From the NCBI GenBank assembly GCA_002376325.1, contig DFMR01000009.1, forward strand, positions 1 through 7,544: a DNA stretch of 7,544 nt, written 5' to 3'. Below, one piece after another: positions 1 through 6,202 of the stretch. The notes under the pieces were generated by a model. The model did no database searches. It was not told where the DNA came from and saw only the letters and a list, made by a program, of their open reading frames with translations. The stretch's first letter is position 1. Each line of letters begins with the position of its first letter. This stretch comes from Proteobacteria bacterium UBA3588. GTDB taxonomy: Bacteria > Pseudomonadota > Gammaproteobacteria > Thiohalomonadales > Thiohalomonadaceae. Made by a program: the position numbers and the translations under genes.

Positions 1-65
1 TCAATTACGTATTTCATCGGTGAGGCATTAGCCTAGCAGGACACTAACCGCCGAACCTATAGAAC
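1..65. other. Non-coding left edge, downstream of the nfeD-like gene
   Basis: This short AT-richer stretch lies beyond the stop codon of the minus-strand NfeD-like gene. It contains a small hairpin possibility, AGGC-ATTA-GCCT, around positions 23-34, but no following T-run on either strand that would make it a convincing terminator. I see no coding frame or RNA gene in it. It may be the end of a longer intergenic region cut by the window edge. Confidence 0.4.
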
Positions 66-515
66 TTACTTATCGGCCACCTCGACCCTGAGCACTGTGC
101 CGTCCACGCCAACCACCTGCACCGTGCTGCCGGCGGCACAGTCGGCACCGCTGATCTTCCAAATGGTGTCGTCCACATGGATCTTGCCCTGGCCATTGAC
201 CATCGGCTCCGCCAGGGTGAAGGTGCGCCCCACGTACTGGGCGCCGCGGCGGTTGAGCGTCGGGCGATCGGTGGCGATGGGCCGGCGCTTCACGTAGGCG
301 CGGCCGGCGACGGTGACCGCCACCGACAGCCCCGCGTAGATCAGCACCTGCCACTCCCAGCTCATCGGGACCAGCCATAGCAGCAGGCCGACGGCGGCGG
401 CGGCGATGCCCATGAACATGAAAAAGGTGGCGGGCGTCAGCAGCTCGAACACCAGCAGGATCACCGCGAGGATCCACCAATCCCAGTAGTTCAGGTGACC
501 AAGCAGCGCATCCAT
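66..515 (-). CDS. NfeD-family membrane protein (YbbJ-like), stomatin partner
   Basis: A 149-residue small membrane protein of the short NfeD type. Three hydrophobic segments fill the first half, at roughly residues 12-27, 31-50 and 54-73. They are followed by a basic stretch (VKRR, 75-78) and a soluble C-terminal domain at about 88-147. The pattern GKIHVDDTIWKISGAD (110-125) is typical of the NfeD OB-fold. NfeD proteins are known partners of SPFH/stomatin proteins and are thought to act with them in membrane microdomain organisation or quality control. The gene lies directly behind a stomatin-like gene, whose TGA shares one base with this ATG (TGATG), so translational coupling is expected. 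There is no clear Shine-Dalgarno of its own, which also fits coupling. The length is normal for the protease-less NfeD subgroup. The exact biochemical role is unknown for the family. Confidence 0.93.
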   Translation of the reverse strand: MDALLGHLNYWDWWILAVILLVFELLTPATFFMFMGIAAAAVGLLLWLVPMSWEWQVLIYAGLSVAVTVAGRAYVKRRPIATDRPTLNRRGAQYVGRTFTLAEPMVNGQGKIHVDDTIWKISGADCAAGSTVQVVGVDGTVLRVEVADK

Positions 516-1450
516 CAGGAGCGCCCCCCGCCGCCCTGCTTGGCCAGCGCCTCTTTCGCCAGTTCGCCGATGCCGCCCAGGGCGCCGATGACGCCGGAAG
601 AGTCCAGCGGCATGAAGATCACCTTCTGATTGTCGGCCGAGCCTATCTGCTGCAACGCCTCCACGTATTTGGTGGCGACGAAGTAGTTGATGGCGTTGAG
701 ATCGCCCTTGGCGATCGCCTCGGAAACCATGAGGGTCGCCTTGGCCTCGGCCTGGGCCAGGCGTTCGCGCGCCTCGGCCTCGCGGTAGGCCGCCTCGCGC
801 TTGCCCTCGGCTTCCAGGATGGCGGCCTGTTTCTCGCCCTCGGCGCGCAGGATGGCGCCTTGCCGCAAGCCTTCCGCCTCAAGGATATTCGCACGCTTCT
901 CACGCTCCGCCTTCATCTGCCGCGCCATGGAGTCGACCAGGTCGCGCGGCGGGGCGATGTCCTTGATCTCGATGCGGGTGACCTTGATGCCCCATGGCGT
1001 GGTGGCGTCGTCCACCACGTGCAGCAGTTGGGCATTGATCTTGTCGCGCTGGGAGAGCAACTCGTCCAGGTCCATCGAGCCCATCACGGTACGGATGTTG
1101 GTCATGGTGAGGTTGAGGATCGCCAGCTCCAGCCGGTTCACCTCGTAGGCCGCCTTGGCGGCGTCGAGCACCTGATAAAAGACCACGCCGTCGACCCGCA
1201 CCATGGCGTTGTCCTTGGTGATCACCTCCTGCGAAGGCACGTCGAGCACCGTCTCCATCATATTCATGCGCATGCCGATGCGGTCGATGAACGGGATGAT
1301 CAGGTGCAGCCCCGGCTCCAGGGTCTTGGTGTAGCGGCCGAAGCGCTCCACCGTGAACTCCATCCCCTGCGACACCGACGTCACCCCCATGAAGATCAGC
1401 ACCACCGTCAGCAGCAGCAGGATCACGACAAACCCGGCAAAACCTTCCAT
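515..1450 (-). CDS. SPFH/stomatin-like membrane protein (QmcA-like)
   Basis: A 311-residue stomatin/prohibitin-family protein. It has an N-terminal hydrophobic anchor (about residues 5-25), then an SPFH domain (about 26-190) with the family-typical stretches VERFGRYTKTLEPGLHLIIP (35-54) and MDLDELLSQRDKIN (126-139). A helical, Ala/Glu-rich coiled-coil region follows at about 180-245, containing near-repeats of ILEAEG (189-194 and 211-216), and the tail is Gly-rich (GGGGRS). Stomatins form membrane-bound oligomers, and QmcA-type members are implicated in membrane protein quality control. The start at 1450 is supported by a good ribosome-binding site (AAGGGAGA, five bases before the ATG) and by the hydrophobic anchor beginning immediately after it. 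The frame stays open much further upstream, but that extension reads antisense through the TtcA-like gene and is not credible. The gene overlaps the NfeD-like gene by one base, forming the usual stomatin-NfeD pair. Confidence 0.94.
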   Translation of the reverse strand: MEGFAGFVVILLLLTVVLIFMGVTSVSQGMEFTVERFGRYTKTLEPGLHLIIPFIDRIGMRMNMMETVLDVPSQEVITKDNAMVRVDGVVFYQVLDAAKAAYEVNRLELAILNLTMTNIRTVMGSMDLDELLSQRDKINAQLLHVVDDATTPWGIKVTRIEIKDIAPPRDLVDSMARQMKAEREKRANILEAEGLRQGAILRAEGEKQAAILEAEGKREAAYREAEARERLAQAEAKATLMVSEAIAKGDLNAINYFVATKYVEALQQIGSADNQKVIFMPLDSSGVIGALGGIGELAKEALAKQGGGGRS

Positions 1451-1534
1451 TGGTATCTCCCTTGTGTAGTTATTGTGGTAGCGCGCTAGCGTACCACCTG
1501 CCCCGTGTGCGCGGGAATCGCGTAAAATCGCGCC
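1451..1534. promoter_or_regulatory. Divergent intergenic region with a dyad and a promoter-like -10 box
   Basis: These 84 bp separate the minus-strand stomatin gene from the plus-strand TtcA-like gene and must hold both promoters. On the plus strand TAAAAT at 1523-1528 resembles a -10 box, but it lies only 6 bases before the ATG at 1535. If it is used, the TtcA-like transcript would be leaderless or nearly so, and no Shine-Dalgarno is visible before that ATG. No good -35 box is seen at the expected distance. An inverted repeat GTGGTA (1475-1480) / TACCAC (1492-1497) with an 11-bp spacer could be a regulator site, but the arms are short. The minus-strand ribosome-binding site of the stomatin gene lies at about 1456-1463. 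Confidence 0.35.
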
Positions 1535-2314
1535 ATGAACCTCCCACTGAAACCACCCAAATCCCTGCTGCGCTCGGTCGGCAAGGCCATCGGCGACTAC
1601 GGCATGATCCGTGAAGGCGACCGCGTGCTGCTCGGCCTCTCCGGCGGCAAGGACTCGCTGTCGCTGCTGCACGTGCTGCGTCAGCTGCAACGCCACGCGC
1701 CGATCCGTTTCGACGTCGGCGCCATCACCGTCGACCCCGAGATCCCCGGTTTCGACCCCGCGGTGCTCAAGCCCTACCTGACCGAACTGGGCGTGCCCTA
1801 CTTCTACCAAAGCCAGGGCATCATGGACGACGCGCTGAAGCACGCCGACGAGCCGAGCTTCTCGTTCTGCGCCTTCTGCGCACGCATGAAGCGCGGCATC
1901 ATCTACAGCACGGCGCGGCGCGAGGGCTACAACGTCATCGCACTGGGCCAGCACCTGGACGACTTGGCCGAGAGCTTCCTGATGTCGGCGATGCACCGCG
2001 GCCAGCTGCGCACCATGAAGGCCCACTACACCATCGACGCCGGCGACCTGCGGGTAATTCGGCCGCTGGTCTACGTACGCGAACGGCAGACCGCCGCCTT
2101 CGCCCAGGAGGCGCAGTTGCCGGTGGTGCCGGAGAACTGCCCGGCCTGCTTCGGCATGCCCACCGAGCGCGAACACATGAATCAGCTGCTGCTGGCCGAG
2201 GAACAGCGCTACAAGCACCTGTTCAAGAACCTGCTCGCCACCATGCGTCCTTTAATGGGCGACCGCGTCGGTGATACCACCGACAGCGGGGAAGACGACA
2301 GCGACGGCATGTGA
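1535..2314 (+). CDS. TtcA-family PP-loop ATPase, probable tRNA 2-thiolation enzyme
   Basis: A 259-residue PP-loop (N-type ATP pyrophosphatase) protein resembling TtcA, which uses ATP and a [4Fe-4S] cluster to thiolate cytidine 32 of some tRNAs. Visible features are the PP-loop SGGKDS (residues 36-41), the pair FCAFCAR (C112, C115), LGQHLDD (137-143) and a late ENCPACF (C202, C205). The known E. coli TtcA cluster ligands are two cysteines in a CxxC plus one from a later CxxC, so all three appear to have counterparts here. It differs from classical TtcA: LGHHRDD has become LGQHLDD, and the block after the last CxxC lacks the usual GSQ-N-RQ-type sequence and reads GMPTEREHMNQ. It is also shorter than the roughly 311-residue E. 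coli enzyme. It therefore looks like a TtcA-like subgroup, whose tRNA target I cannot infer. The acidic tail (DSGEDDSDGM) overlaps the next gene's start by one base. Confidence 0.85.
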   Translation: MNLPLKPPKSLLRSVGKAIGDYGMIREGDRVLLGLSGGKDSLSLLHVLRQLQRHAPIRFDVGAITVDPEIPGFDPAVLKPYLTELGVPYFYQSQGIMDDALKHADEPSFSFCAFCARMKRGIIYSTARREGYNVIALGQHLDDLAESFLMSAMHRGQLRTMKAHYTIDAGDLRVIRPLVYVRERQTAAFAQEAQLPVVPENCPACFGMPTEREHMNQLLLAEEQRYKHLFKNLLATMRPLMGDRVGDTTDSGEDDSDGM

Positions 2315-3186
2315 TGAATCCGCTCGCCCTCGCCCTGCTGCGCCTGATTGCGCACCTGCCGCTGCCGCTGCTGCATGGCATCGGCGCCCTGCTCGGCTGG
2401 CTGGCCTGGCTGTTCCCCAACCGCAACCGCCGTATCACCCGGCGTAACATCGACCTGTGCTATCCGGCACTGACGCCGCGCCAGCGGCGGCGGCTGGTGC
2501 GGCAGAGCCTGGTGGAACTGGGCAAGACGGTGACCGAGACCCCCAAGGTGTGGCTGGCGGAAGGCAATGCCGTACTGGGCCTGATCCGCGAGGTGCACGG
2601 CGCGGAACGGGTGGACGCGATCCTGGCCCGGGACAGCGGCGTACTGGTGGCGATCCCGCACCTGGGCGACTGGGAGGTGTGCGGTATCTACCTGGCGCGC
2701 TACGACTTCACCGCGCTGTTCCGGCCGCCGCGCCAGGCGCACCTGGGGGCGGTGATGCGCACCGGCCGCGAGCGGCTCGGCGCCAGGCTGGTGCCGACCG
2801 ACGCCGGCGGCATCCGTACCCTCTACCAGGCCCTCGGCCACGGCGGCGTGGTCGCCATCCTGCCGGACCAGGACCCGCGTGAGCAGGGCGGCGCCTTTGC
2901 CCCTTTTTTCGGCGTCAGCGCCAACACCCCCACCCTGCTGTCGCGCCTGGCCCGCAAGAGCGGTGCGCCGGTACTGTTCTGCTTCGCCGAACGGTTGTCC
3001 TGGGGCCGCGGCTTCCGCCTGCACCTCCTGCCGGCCCCGGAAGGGATCGACTCGGCCGATGCCACGACGGCGGCAGCGGCCGTCAACCGCGGGGTGGAAC
3101 AGTGCGTGGCGATGGCGCCGGCCCAGTACCAGTGGGCCTACAAACGCTTCCGCACCCGGCCGGAGGGCGAACCGCCGGTCTACTGA
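2314..3186 (+). CDS. LpxL/HtrB-family lipid A biosynthesis acyltransferase (HX4E type)
   Basis: A 290-residue member of the late lipid A acyltransferase family, inner-membrane enzymes that transfer a fatty acid from acyl-ACP to lipid A precursors. It has a hydrophobic N-terminal helix (about residues 4-34), the RRNIDLCYP stretch (43-51), the catalytic HX4D/E motif as HLGDWE (H116, E121), ILPDQDP (182-188) and the C-terminal pattern PAQYQWAYKRFRTRPEG close to the end. Length and motif order are normal for the family. The ATG at 2314 shares its A with the upstream TGA; an in-frame GTG at 2311 would add one residue. There is no independent ribosome-binding site, so coupling to the TtcA-like gene is likely. 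Which acyl chain it adds, and to which position, cannot be told from sequence. Its 3' end lies 6 bp from the end of a second, convergently oriented family member. Confidence 0.92.
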   Translation: MNPLALALLRLIAHLPLPLLHGIGALLGWLAWLFPNRNRRITRRNIDLCYPALTPRQRRRLVRQSLVELGKTVTETPKVWLAEGNAVLGLIREVHGAERVDAILARDSGVLVAIPHLGDWEVCGIYLARYDFTALFRPPRQAHLGAVMRTGRERLGARLVPTDAGGIRTLYQALGHGGVVAILPDQDPREQGGAFAPFFGVSANTPTLLSRLARKSGAPVLFCFAERLSWGRGFRLHLLPAPEGIDSADATTAAAAVNRGVEQCVAMAPAQYQWAYKRFRTRPEGEPPVY

Positions 3187-3192
3187 AGACGC

Positions 3193-4143
3193 TCAGCCGT
3201 AGGGCGATTTGGGGTTGTCGGGGCGGGTGTGGAACATGCGCTGGCCCCAGTGATACTGCTCCGGCGCCTCGCGGATGGCCCGCTCGAAGGCCATATTGAG
3301 AACGGTGGCGTCATGCACCGCGTCATCGGTGGGTACCCCCTCCAGCGGCGCGTAGATGCGCACCCGGTAGCGTCCGCTGGCCTCGTCGAACACGGTGCTG
3401 CACGGCACCAGCCGGGCGCCGGTGAGGCGGGCCAGCCGCACCGGCGAGGTGAGGGTCGACTTGATATTGCCGCAGAACGGCGCGAACACCGTCTCCATGT
3501 TGGCGCGCGTCCCCTGGTCCTCGTCGCAGGGGAAGAACAGCACGCGGCCCTGGCGCAGGGCGCGCACCACCGGACGGATACCGCCGCTGCGCGGGAAGAT
3601 GGTGCAGCCGAAGCGGCTGCGGCGCGCCGCCAGCATCCACTCCAGCAGCGGGTCACGCATGCTGTTGGAGAAGGTGACCATCGGTATTTGGGTCGACAGG
3701 GCGGTGCCGCCCATGTCCATCCCCAGGGTGTGCAGGGTGAACAGGATCACCGGCTCGCCCGCCGCCAGCAGCGCCTGCACCTGCTCCAGCCCCTCGAACT
3801 CCACCCGCCGCAGAAAACGGCGCCGACCGGCCCACCAGAGGAATCCGAACTCCAGGTAGCTGCGCCCCAGGTAGCCGGCGAAACGCTGCAGCAGCCCCTC
3901 GCGCCAGGCGGCGTCGCGCTCGCGGAAACACCATTCGATGTTGAGCCCGGCGATGAACCGGCGCTTGCGGTTGTGACGCAGCATCAGCTGCCCCAGTCCG
4001 GCGCCGAGGCGGTGGCGCCAGCGCTGCGGCAGCCAGCCCAGCAGGTAGAGCAGGCCGAAGGCACACCACAGCGGCCAGTGGCGCGGATGGAGCAGGCGCG
4101 CGGGCAGCGGCGGCGGGTAACGGGTCGGCGCGGGGGTGGTCAA
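3193..4143 (-). CDS. LpxL/HtrB-family lipid A biosynthesis acyltransferase (HX4D type), TTG start
   Basis: A 316-residue late lipid A acyltransferase. The N-terminus ARLLHPRHWPLWCAFGLLYL (about 15-34) closely resembles the start of E. coli LpxL (from memory LLHPRYW), followed by a membrane-associated helix. The catalytic HX4D motif is HTLGMD (H138, D143), a later block reads FFPCDEDQGTRANMETVF (204-220 region), and the C-terminal family pattern is APEQYHWGQRMFHTRPDN. I place the start at TTG 4143-4141, which overlaps the kinase stop as TTGA. The first downstream ATG, at about residue 54, would delete the conserved LLHPRHW region. The frame is open further upstream, but that part only shadows the kinase. 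It differs from the neighbouring plus-strand acyltransferase in motif (HX4D instead of HX4E) and is closer to E. coli LpxL at the N-terminus, so the two are probably not functionally redundant. Acyl specificity is unknown. Confidence 0.9.
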   Translation of the reverse strand: MTTPAPTRYPPPLPARLLHPRHWPLWCAFGLLYLLGWLPQRWRHRLGAGLGQLMLRHNRKRRFIAGLNIEWCFRERDAAWREGLLQRFAGYLGRSYLEFGFLWWAGRRRFLRRVEFEGLEQVQALLAAGEPVILFTLHTLGMDMGGTALSTQIPMVTFSNSMRDPLLEWMLAARRSRFGCTIFPRSGGIRPVVRALRQGRVLFFPCDEDQGTRANMETVFAPFCGNIKSTLTSPVRLARLTGARLVPCSTVFDEASGRYRVRIYAPLEGVPTDDAVHDATVLNMAFERAIREAPEQYHWGQRMFHTRPDNPKSPYG

Positions 4144-5015
4144 TGCAGTTCGCTCAGCAGTTGGTCGATCATGCGTTCGGCCTGACCGCCGTAGCCGCCG
4201 CCGAACATGTTGAAGTGGTTGATGATGTGATAGAGATTGTAGAGGGTCTTGCGCACCCGGTAGCCGGGGTCGAGGGGCCACGCCTCGTTGTAGGCGGCGT
4301 AGAAACGCGGGCCGAAGCCGCCGAACAGTTCGGTCATCGCAATGTCCGCCTCGCGGTCGCCGTAGTAGACCGCCGGGTCGAACACCACCGGTTCGCCGCC
4401 CGGGGTCGCCGCCGAGTTGCCGGCCCACAGATCGCCGTGCAGCAGCGAGGCGACGGGCGTGTAGTCGGTAAACAGATCGCCCATGCGTTCGAGCAGCTCC
4501 TCGCCGCGCTGCGACAGCCGCTTGTTGCCGCGTCGCAATGCCAGGTCGAGCTGGTGGCCGATGCGTCGTTCGCACAGAAATTCCAGCCAATGTCCGCTCC
4601 ACTCGTTGAGCTGCGGGGTCGAGCCGATGGTGTTGTCGCGGCGCCAGCCGTAGGCCTCGGCCACGGTGCGGTGCAGCGCCGCCAGGTTGCGCGCCAGGGT
4701 CTCATGGCCGCCGCTGCCGGAGAGGTCGAGATATTCCAGCGCCAGGAACGACTGGCCGCCGGCCACGCCCCGGCTCACCGGTCGCGGCACGCGCAGGGTG
4801 TTGCTGCGGGCGATCTCCTCCAGCCCCTGTGCCTCCGCCACGAACATATCCAGGCGATCGGCATCGTTGAGCTTAATGAAGTAACGCTGTGCGCCGTCCT
4901 CAACCACATATGCCGCATTGATGCAGCCGCCGCCCACGCTCTGCCGGCGGCGCGCCGCGAACGGCACGCCGCTGGCGGCGCTGATCTGCTCGGCGATCTG
5001 TGGCCACATCGACAT
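4140..5015 (-). CDS. Fructosamine-kinase / ketosamine-3-kinase family protein
   Basis: A 291-residue protein of the fructosamine kinase family (YniA-like), part of the protein-kinase-like/aminoglycoside phosphotransferase fold. Visible are SVGGGCINAAYVVED (26-40) for the nucleotide-binding loop, FIKLN (46-50) with the likely ATP lysine, LALEYL (91-96) as hinge, the catalytic loop LLHGDLWAGN (191-200) and the metal-binding block VFDPAVYYGDREADIAM (211-227). The C-terminus has the family's YNLYHIINHFNMFGGGY pattern. Family members phosphorylate sugar-amine adducts such as fructosamines, leading to deglycation. The substrate of bacterial members is mostly unproven. The start ATG at 5015 has a suitable ribosome-binding site (GAGGTG, about five bases upstream); a second ATG two codons later is possible. 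The stop overlaps the TTG start of the acyltransferase by 4 nt, so the two are co-translated. With a GT9 gene upstream, the natural substrate might be an envelope sugar, but that is inference. Confidence 0.92.
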   Translation of the reverse strand: MSMWPQIAEQISAASGVPFAARRRQSVGGGCINAAYVVEDGAQRYFIKLNDADRLDMFVAEAQGLEEIARSNTLRVPRPVSRGVAGGQSFLALEYLDLSGSGGHETLARNLAALHRTVAEAYGWRRDNTIGSTPQLNEWSGHWLEFLCERRIGHQLDLALRRGNKRLSQRGEELLERMGDLFTDYTPVASLLHGDLWAGNSAATPGGEPVVFDPAVYYGDREADIAMTELFGGFGPRFYAAYNEAWPLDPGYRVRKTLYNLYHIINHFNMFGGGYGGQAERMIDQLLSELH

Positions 5016-5043
5016 CGCGTCACCTCACGGAAGACAAAAGCCA

Positions 5044-5131
5044 TTAACCACGGGGGACGCGGGGCGCACAGGGACAGCCGTAACCGAGAAACTCGGATCG
5101 CTTTTCATATCCCCGTGTTCCCCGTGGTTAA
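5044..5131. repeat. Long imperfect palindrome of the CCACGGGG type, copy 1
   Basis: Left arm 5044-5064 and right arm 5111-5131 are inverted copies matching at 19 of 21 positions; the right arm on the minus strand contains AACCACGGGGAACACGGGG. The interior carries a perfect small hairpin CCGAG-AAA-CTCGG (5084-5096) and a CAGGGACA segment that also occurs in copy 2. The element fills the gap between the kinase and the GT9 gene, and its right arm lies inside the 3' end of the GT9 gene. In the minus-strand transcript the whole element could fold into a long hairpin. It is followed there by only a weak T-run (around 5034-5037), so it might attenuate or stabilise the transcript between GT9 and the kinase. 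It resembles dispersed intergenic palindromes of proteobacteria, but I cannot name a family with certainty. Confidence 0.75.
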
Positions 5132-6145
5132 ATCTTCTTGCTGCCAGCGTACCAGCACCGCGTCGAACACCTCGTCGACGGTAATCAGCTGCATGCAGCG
5201 GTTGTCGGTGCAGGTCTTGTGGCGCGGAGTGCCGTAGCAGGGGCCGCATTCGATGTCGTGGCGGATCAGCTGCACCTGGCCCGGCCGGCCGTAGGGCGCG
5301 GTGTGGGTAGGGCGGGTCGGGCCGTAGAGGCCGATCACCGCGGTGCCGACGGCGGCGGCGATGTGCACCGGGCCGGTGTCGGTGCAGACCAGCAACGCGG
5401 CCTTTTCCATCACCCCCGCCATGGTGGGCAGGTCGGTGCGCCCGGCCAGGTCGAGGCCGCCGACGGCGGCCACCTCTGCCGCCAGTTCCGCCTCGTTGGG
5501 GGCGCCGGTGATCACCGTCGCGACCCCGGCAGCGACGAGTCGGCGGTTCAGCTCAACCCAGCGCGGCGCCGGCCAGGCGCGGATGTTGGCGCGGGTGGCA
5601 CCGCTGTGGCTGTTGCCCGGATGCAGCGCCACGAAGCGCGGCGGCAGCCCGGCCGGGGCGGCGGCGCCCACCAGCCGCGGTACGGCGGCGGCGGCGGCGG
5701 CGGCGAAACCTGCCACGGTCAGGACGGCGCGGTGATTCTCCACGCCGTGACGGTGCTGCCAAACCGCGCCGTCGCCGAAACCAACCACGCGCTTGGCGGC
5801 TACCGTGTGCGCCAGGCGTCGAAAGTAGTCGGCCGTCTCCAGATTCAGCACCAGCGCGAAGGGATCGGCGCGCGACTCGCGCACCAATTGCCGCTTGGTC
5901 GGGCTCAACGGGATCGGCAACTTGCGGTGGCGCAGCCGGTGGATGCGGGCGATGCGCGGATCGGCGCCGAACAGCGCCGCCGATGCGGGGGTGGCCAGCC
6001 ATTCGATGCGCGCGTCGGGCCAGCGCGCCAGGATCGGATCGAGCACGCAGGTGGCCAGCACGGTATCGCCCACCGCGCCGCAGCGGATCACCAGCACCCG
6101 CGGCCCCGCCCCCCTCTTTCCGTCAGCCATCGTCGTCACGCCCAT
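5105..6145 (-). CDS. Glycosyltransferase family 9 protein (LPS heptosyltransferase-like)
   Basis: A 346-residue GT9 (GT-B fold) enzyme; relatives transfer heptose or other sugars from nucleotide donors to LPS core at the cytoplasmic face of the inner membrane. It has the N-terminal RVLVIRCGAVGDTVL (16-30), ALHPGNSHSGA (173-183), TDTGPVHIAAAVGT (255-268), GLYGPTRPTHTAPYG (272-286) and a cysteine-rich C-terminal motif CGPCYG…C…RCM (C300, C303, C312, C317) common in this family. It is not specific enough to call WaaC, WaaF or WaaQ. Two starts are possible, ATG 6145 or ATG 6130 (MADGKRG). A TATAAT at 6164-6159 would put the transcription start near 6152, which slightly favours 6130; neither start has a good ribosome-binding site. 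The last residues, LTTGNTGI, are encoded by the right arm of a dispersed palindrome. Residues 148-154 are seven alanines from a CGG-repeat tract. Confidence 0.88.
   Translation of the reverse strand: MGVTTMADGKRGAGPRVLVIRCGAVGDTVLATCVLDPILARWPDARIEWLATPASAALFGADPRIARIHRLRHRKLPIPLSPTKRQLVRESRADPFALVLNLETADYFRRLAHTVAAKRVVGFGDGAVWQHRHGVENHRAVLTVAGFAAAAAAAVPRLVGAAAPAGLPPRFVALHPGNSHSGATRANIRAWPAPRWVELNRRLVAAGVATVITGAPNEAELAAEVAAVGGLDLAGRTDLPTMAGVMEKAALLVCTDTGPVHIAAAVGTAVIGLYGPTRPTHTAPYGRPGQVQLIRHDIECGPCYGTPRHKTCTDNRCMQLITVDEVFDAVLVRWQQEDLTTGNTGI
5683..5705. repeat. CGG trinucleotide tract encoding poly-Ala in the GT9 gene
   Basis: Seven consecutive CGG units plus two further matching bases lie inside the GT9 gene and encode seven alanines (residues 148-154 of the 346-residue form) on the minus strand. 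Loss or gain of whole units would only change the alanine count, so this is not an obvious on/off phase-variation switch. It probably lies in the linker between the two Rossmann halves of the protein. Confidence 0.7.
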
Positions 6146-6158
6146 CCCAAAAACGTCG

Positions 6159-6187
6159 ATTATACGGTGCCGTCCGCATCCCGATAA
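6159..6187 (-). promoter_or_regulatory. Candidate sigma70 promoter of the GT9 gene
   Basis: On the minus strand a perfect TATAAT (6164-6159) lies 17 bp downstream of TTATCG (6187-6182), a poor -35 match. The predicted transcription start is near 6152, about 7 nt before the ATG at 6145 and about 22 nt before the ATG at 6130. It is the best promoter-like sequence in the window, but it is judged by eye only. Confidence 0.45.
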
Positions 6188-6202
6188 CCGCTTAAAACGT
6201 CA

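Noticed and set aside
1451..2218. N-terminal extension of the stomatin frame reaching to 2218 on the minus strand
   Set aside because: It runs antisense through the TtcA-like gene, has His/Arg/Ala-rich shadow composition, and the true start at 1450 has a ribosome-binding site and the expected membrane anchor.
3187..3192. Bidirectional terminator between the convergent acyltransferase genes
   Set aside because: Only 6 bp are available and no hairpin with T-runs is visible across the junction.
4144..4602. N-terminal extension of the acyltransferase frame into the kinase gene
   Set aside because: It is an out-of-frame reading of the kinase with Arg-rich low-complexity composition; the acyltransferase homology begins right after the TTG at 4143.
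3229..5237. Long plus-strand frames opposite the acyltransferase and kinase (3229-4185, 4143-5237)
   Set aside because: They are antisense shadows typical of GC-rich DNA, with His/Gln/Arg/Ala-heavy composition and no domain pattern, while the minus strand carries clear family motifs.
5138..6187. 349-codon plus-strand frame opposite the glycosyltransferase
   Set aside because: It is an antisense shadow with Gly/Ala/Arg-rich composition; the minus-strand GT9 motifs are unambiguous.
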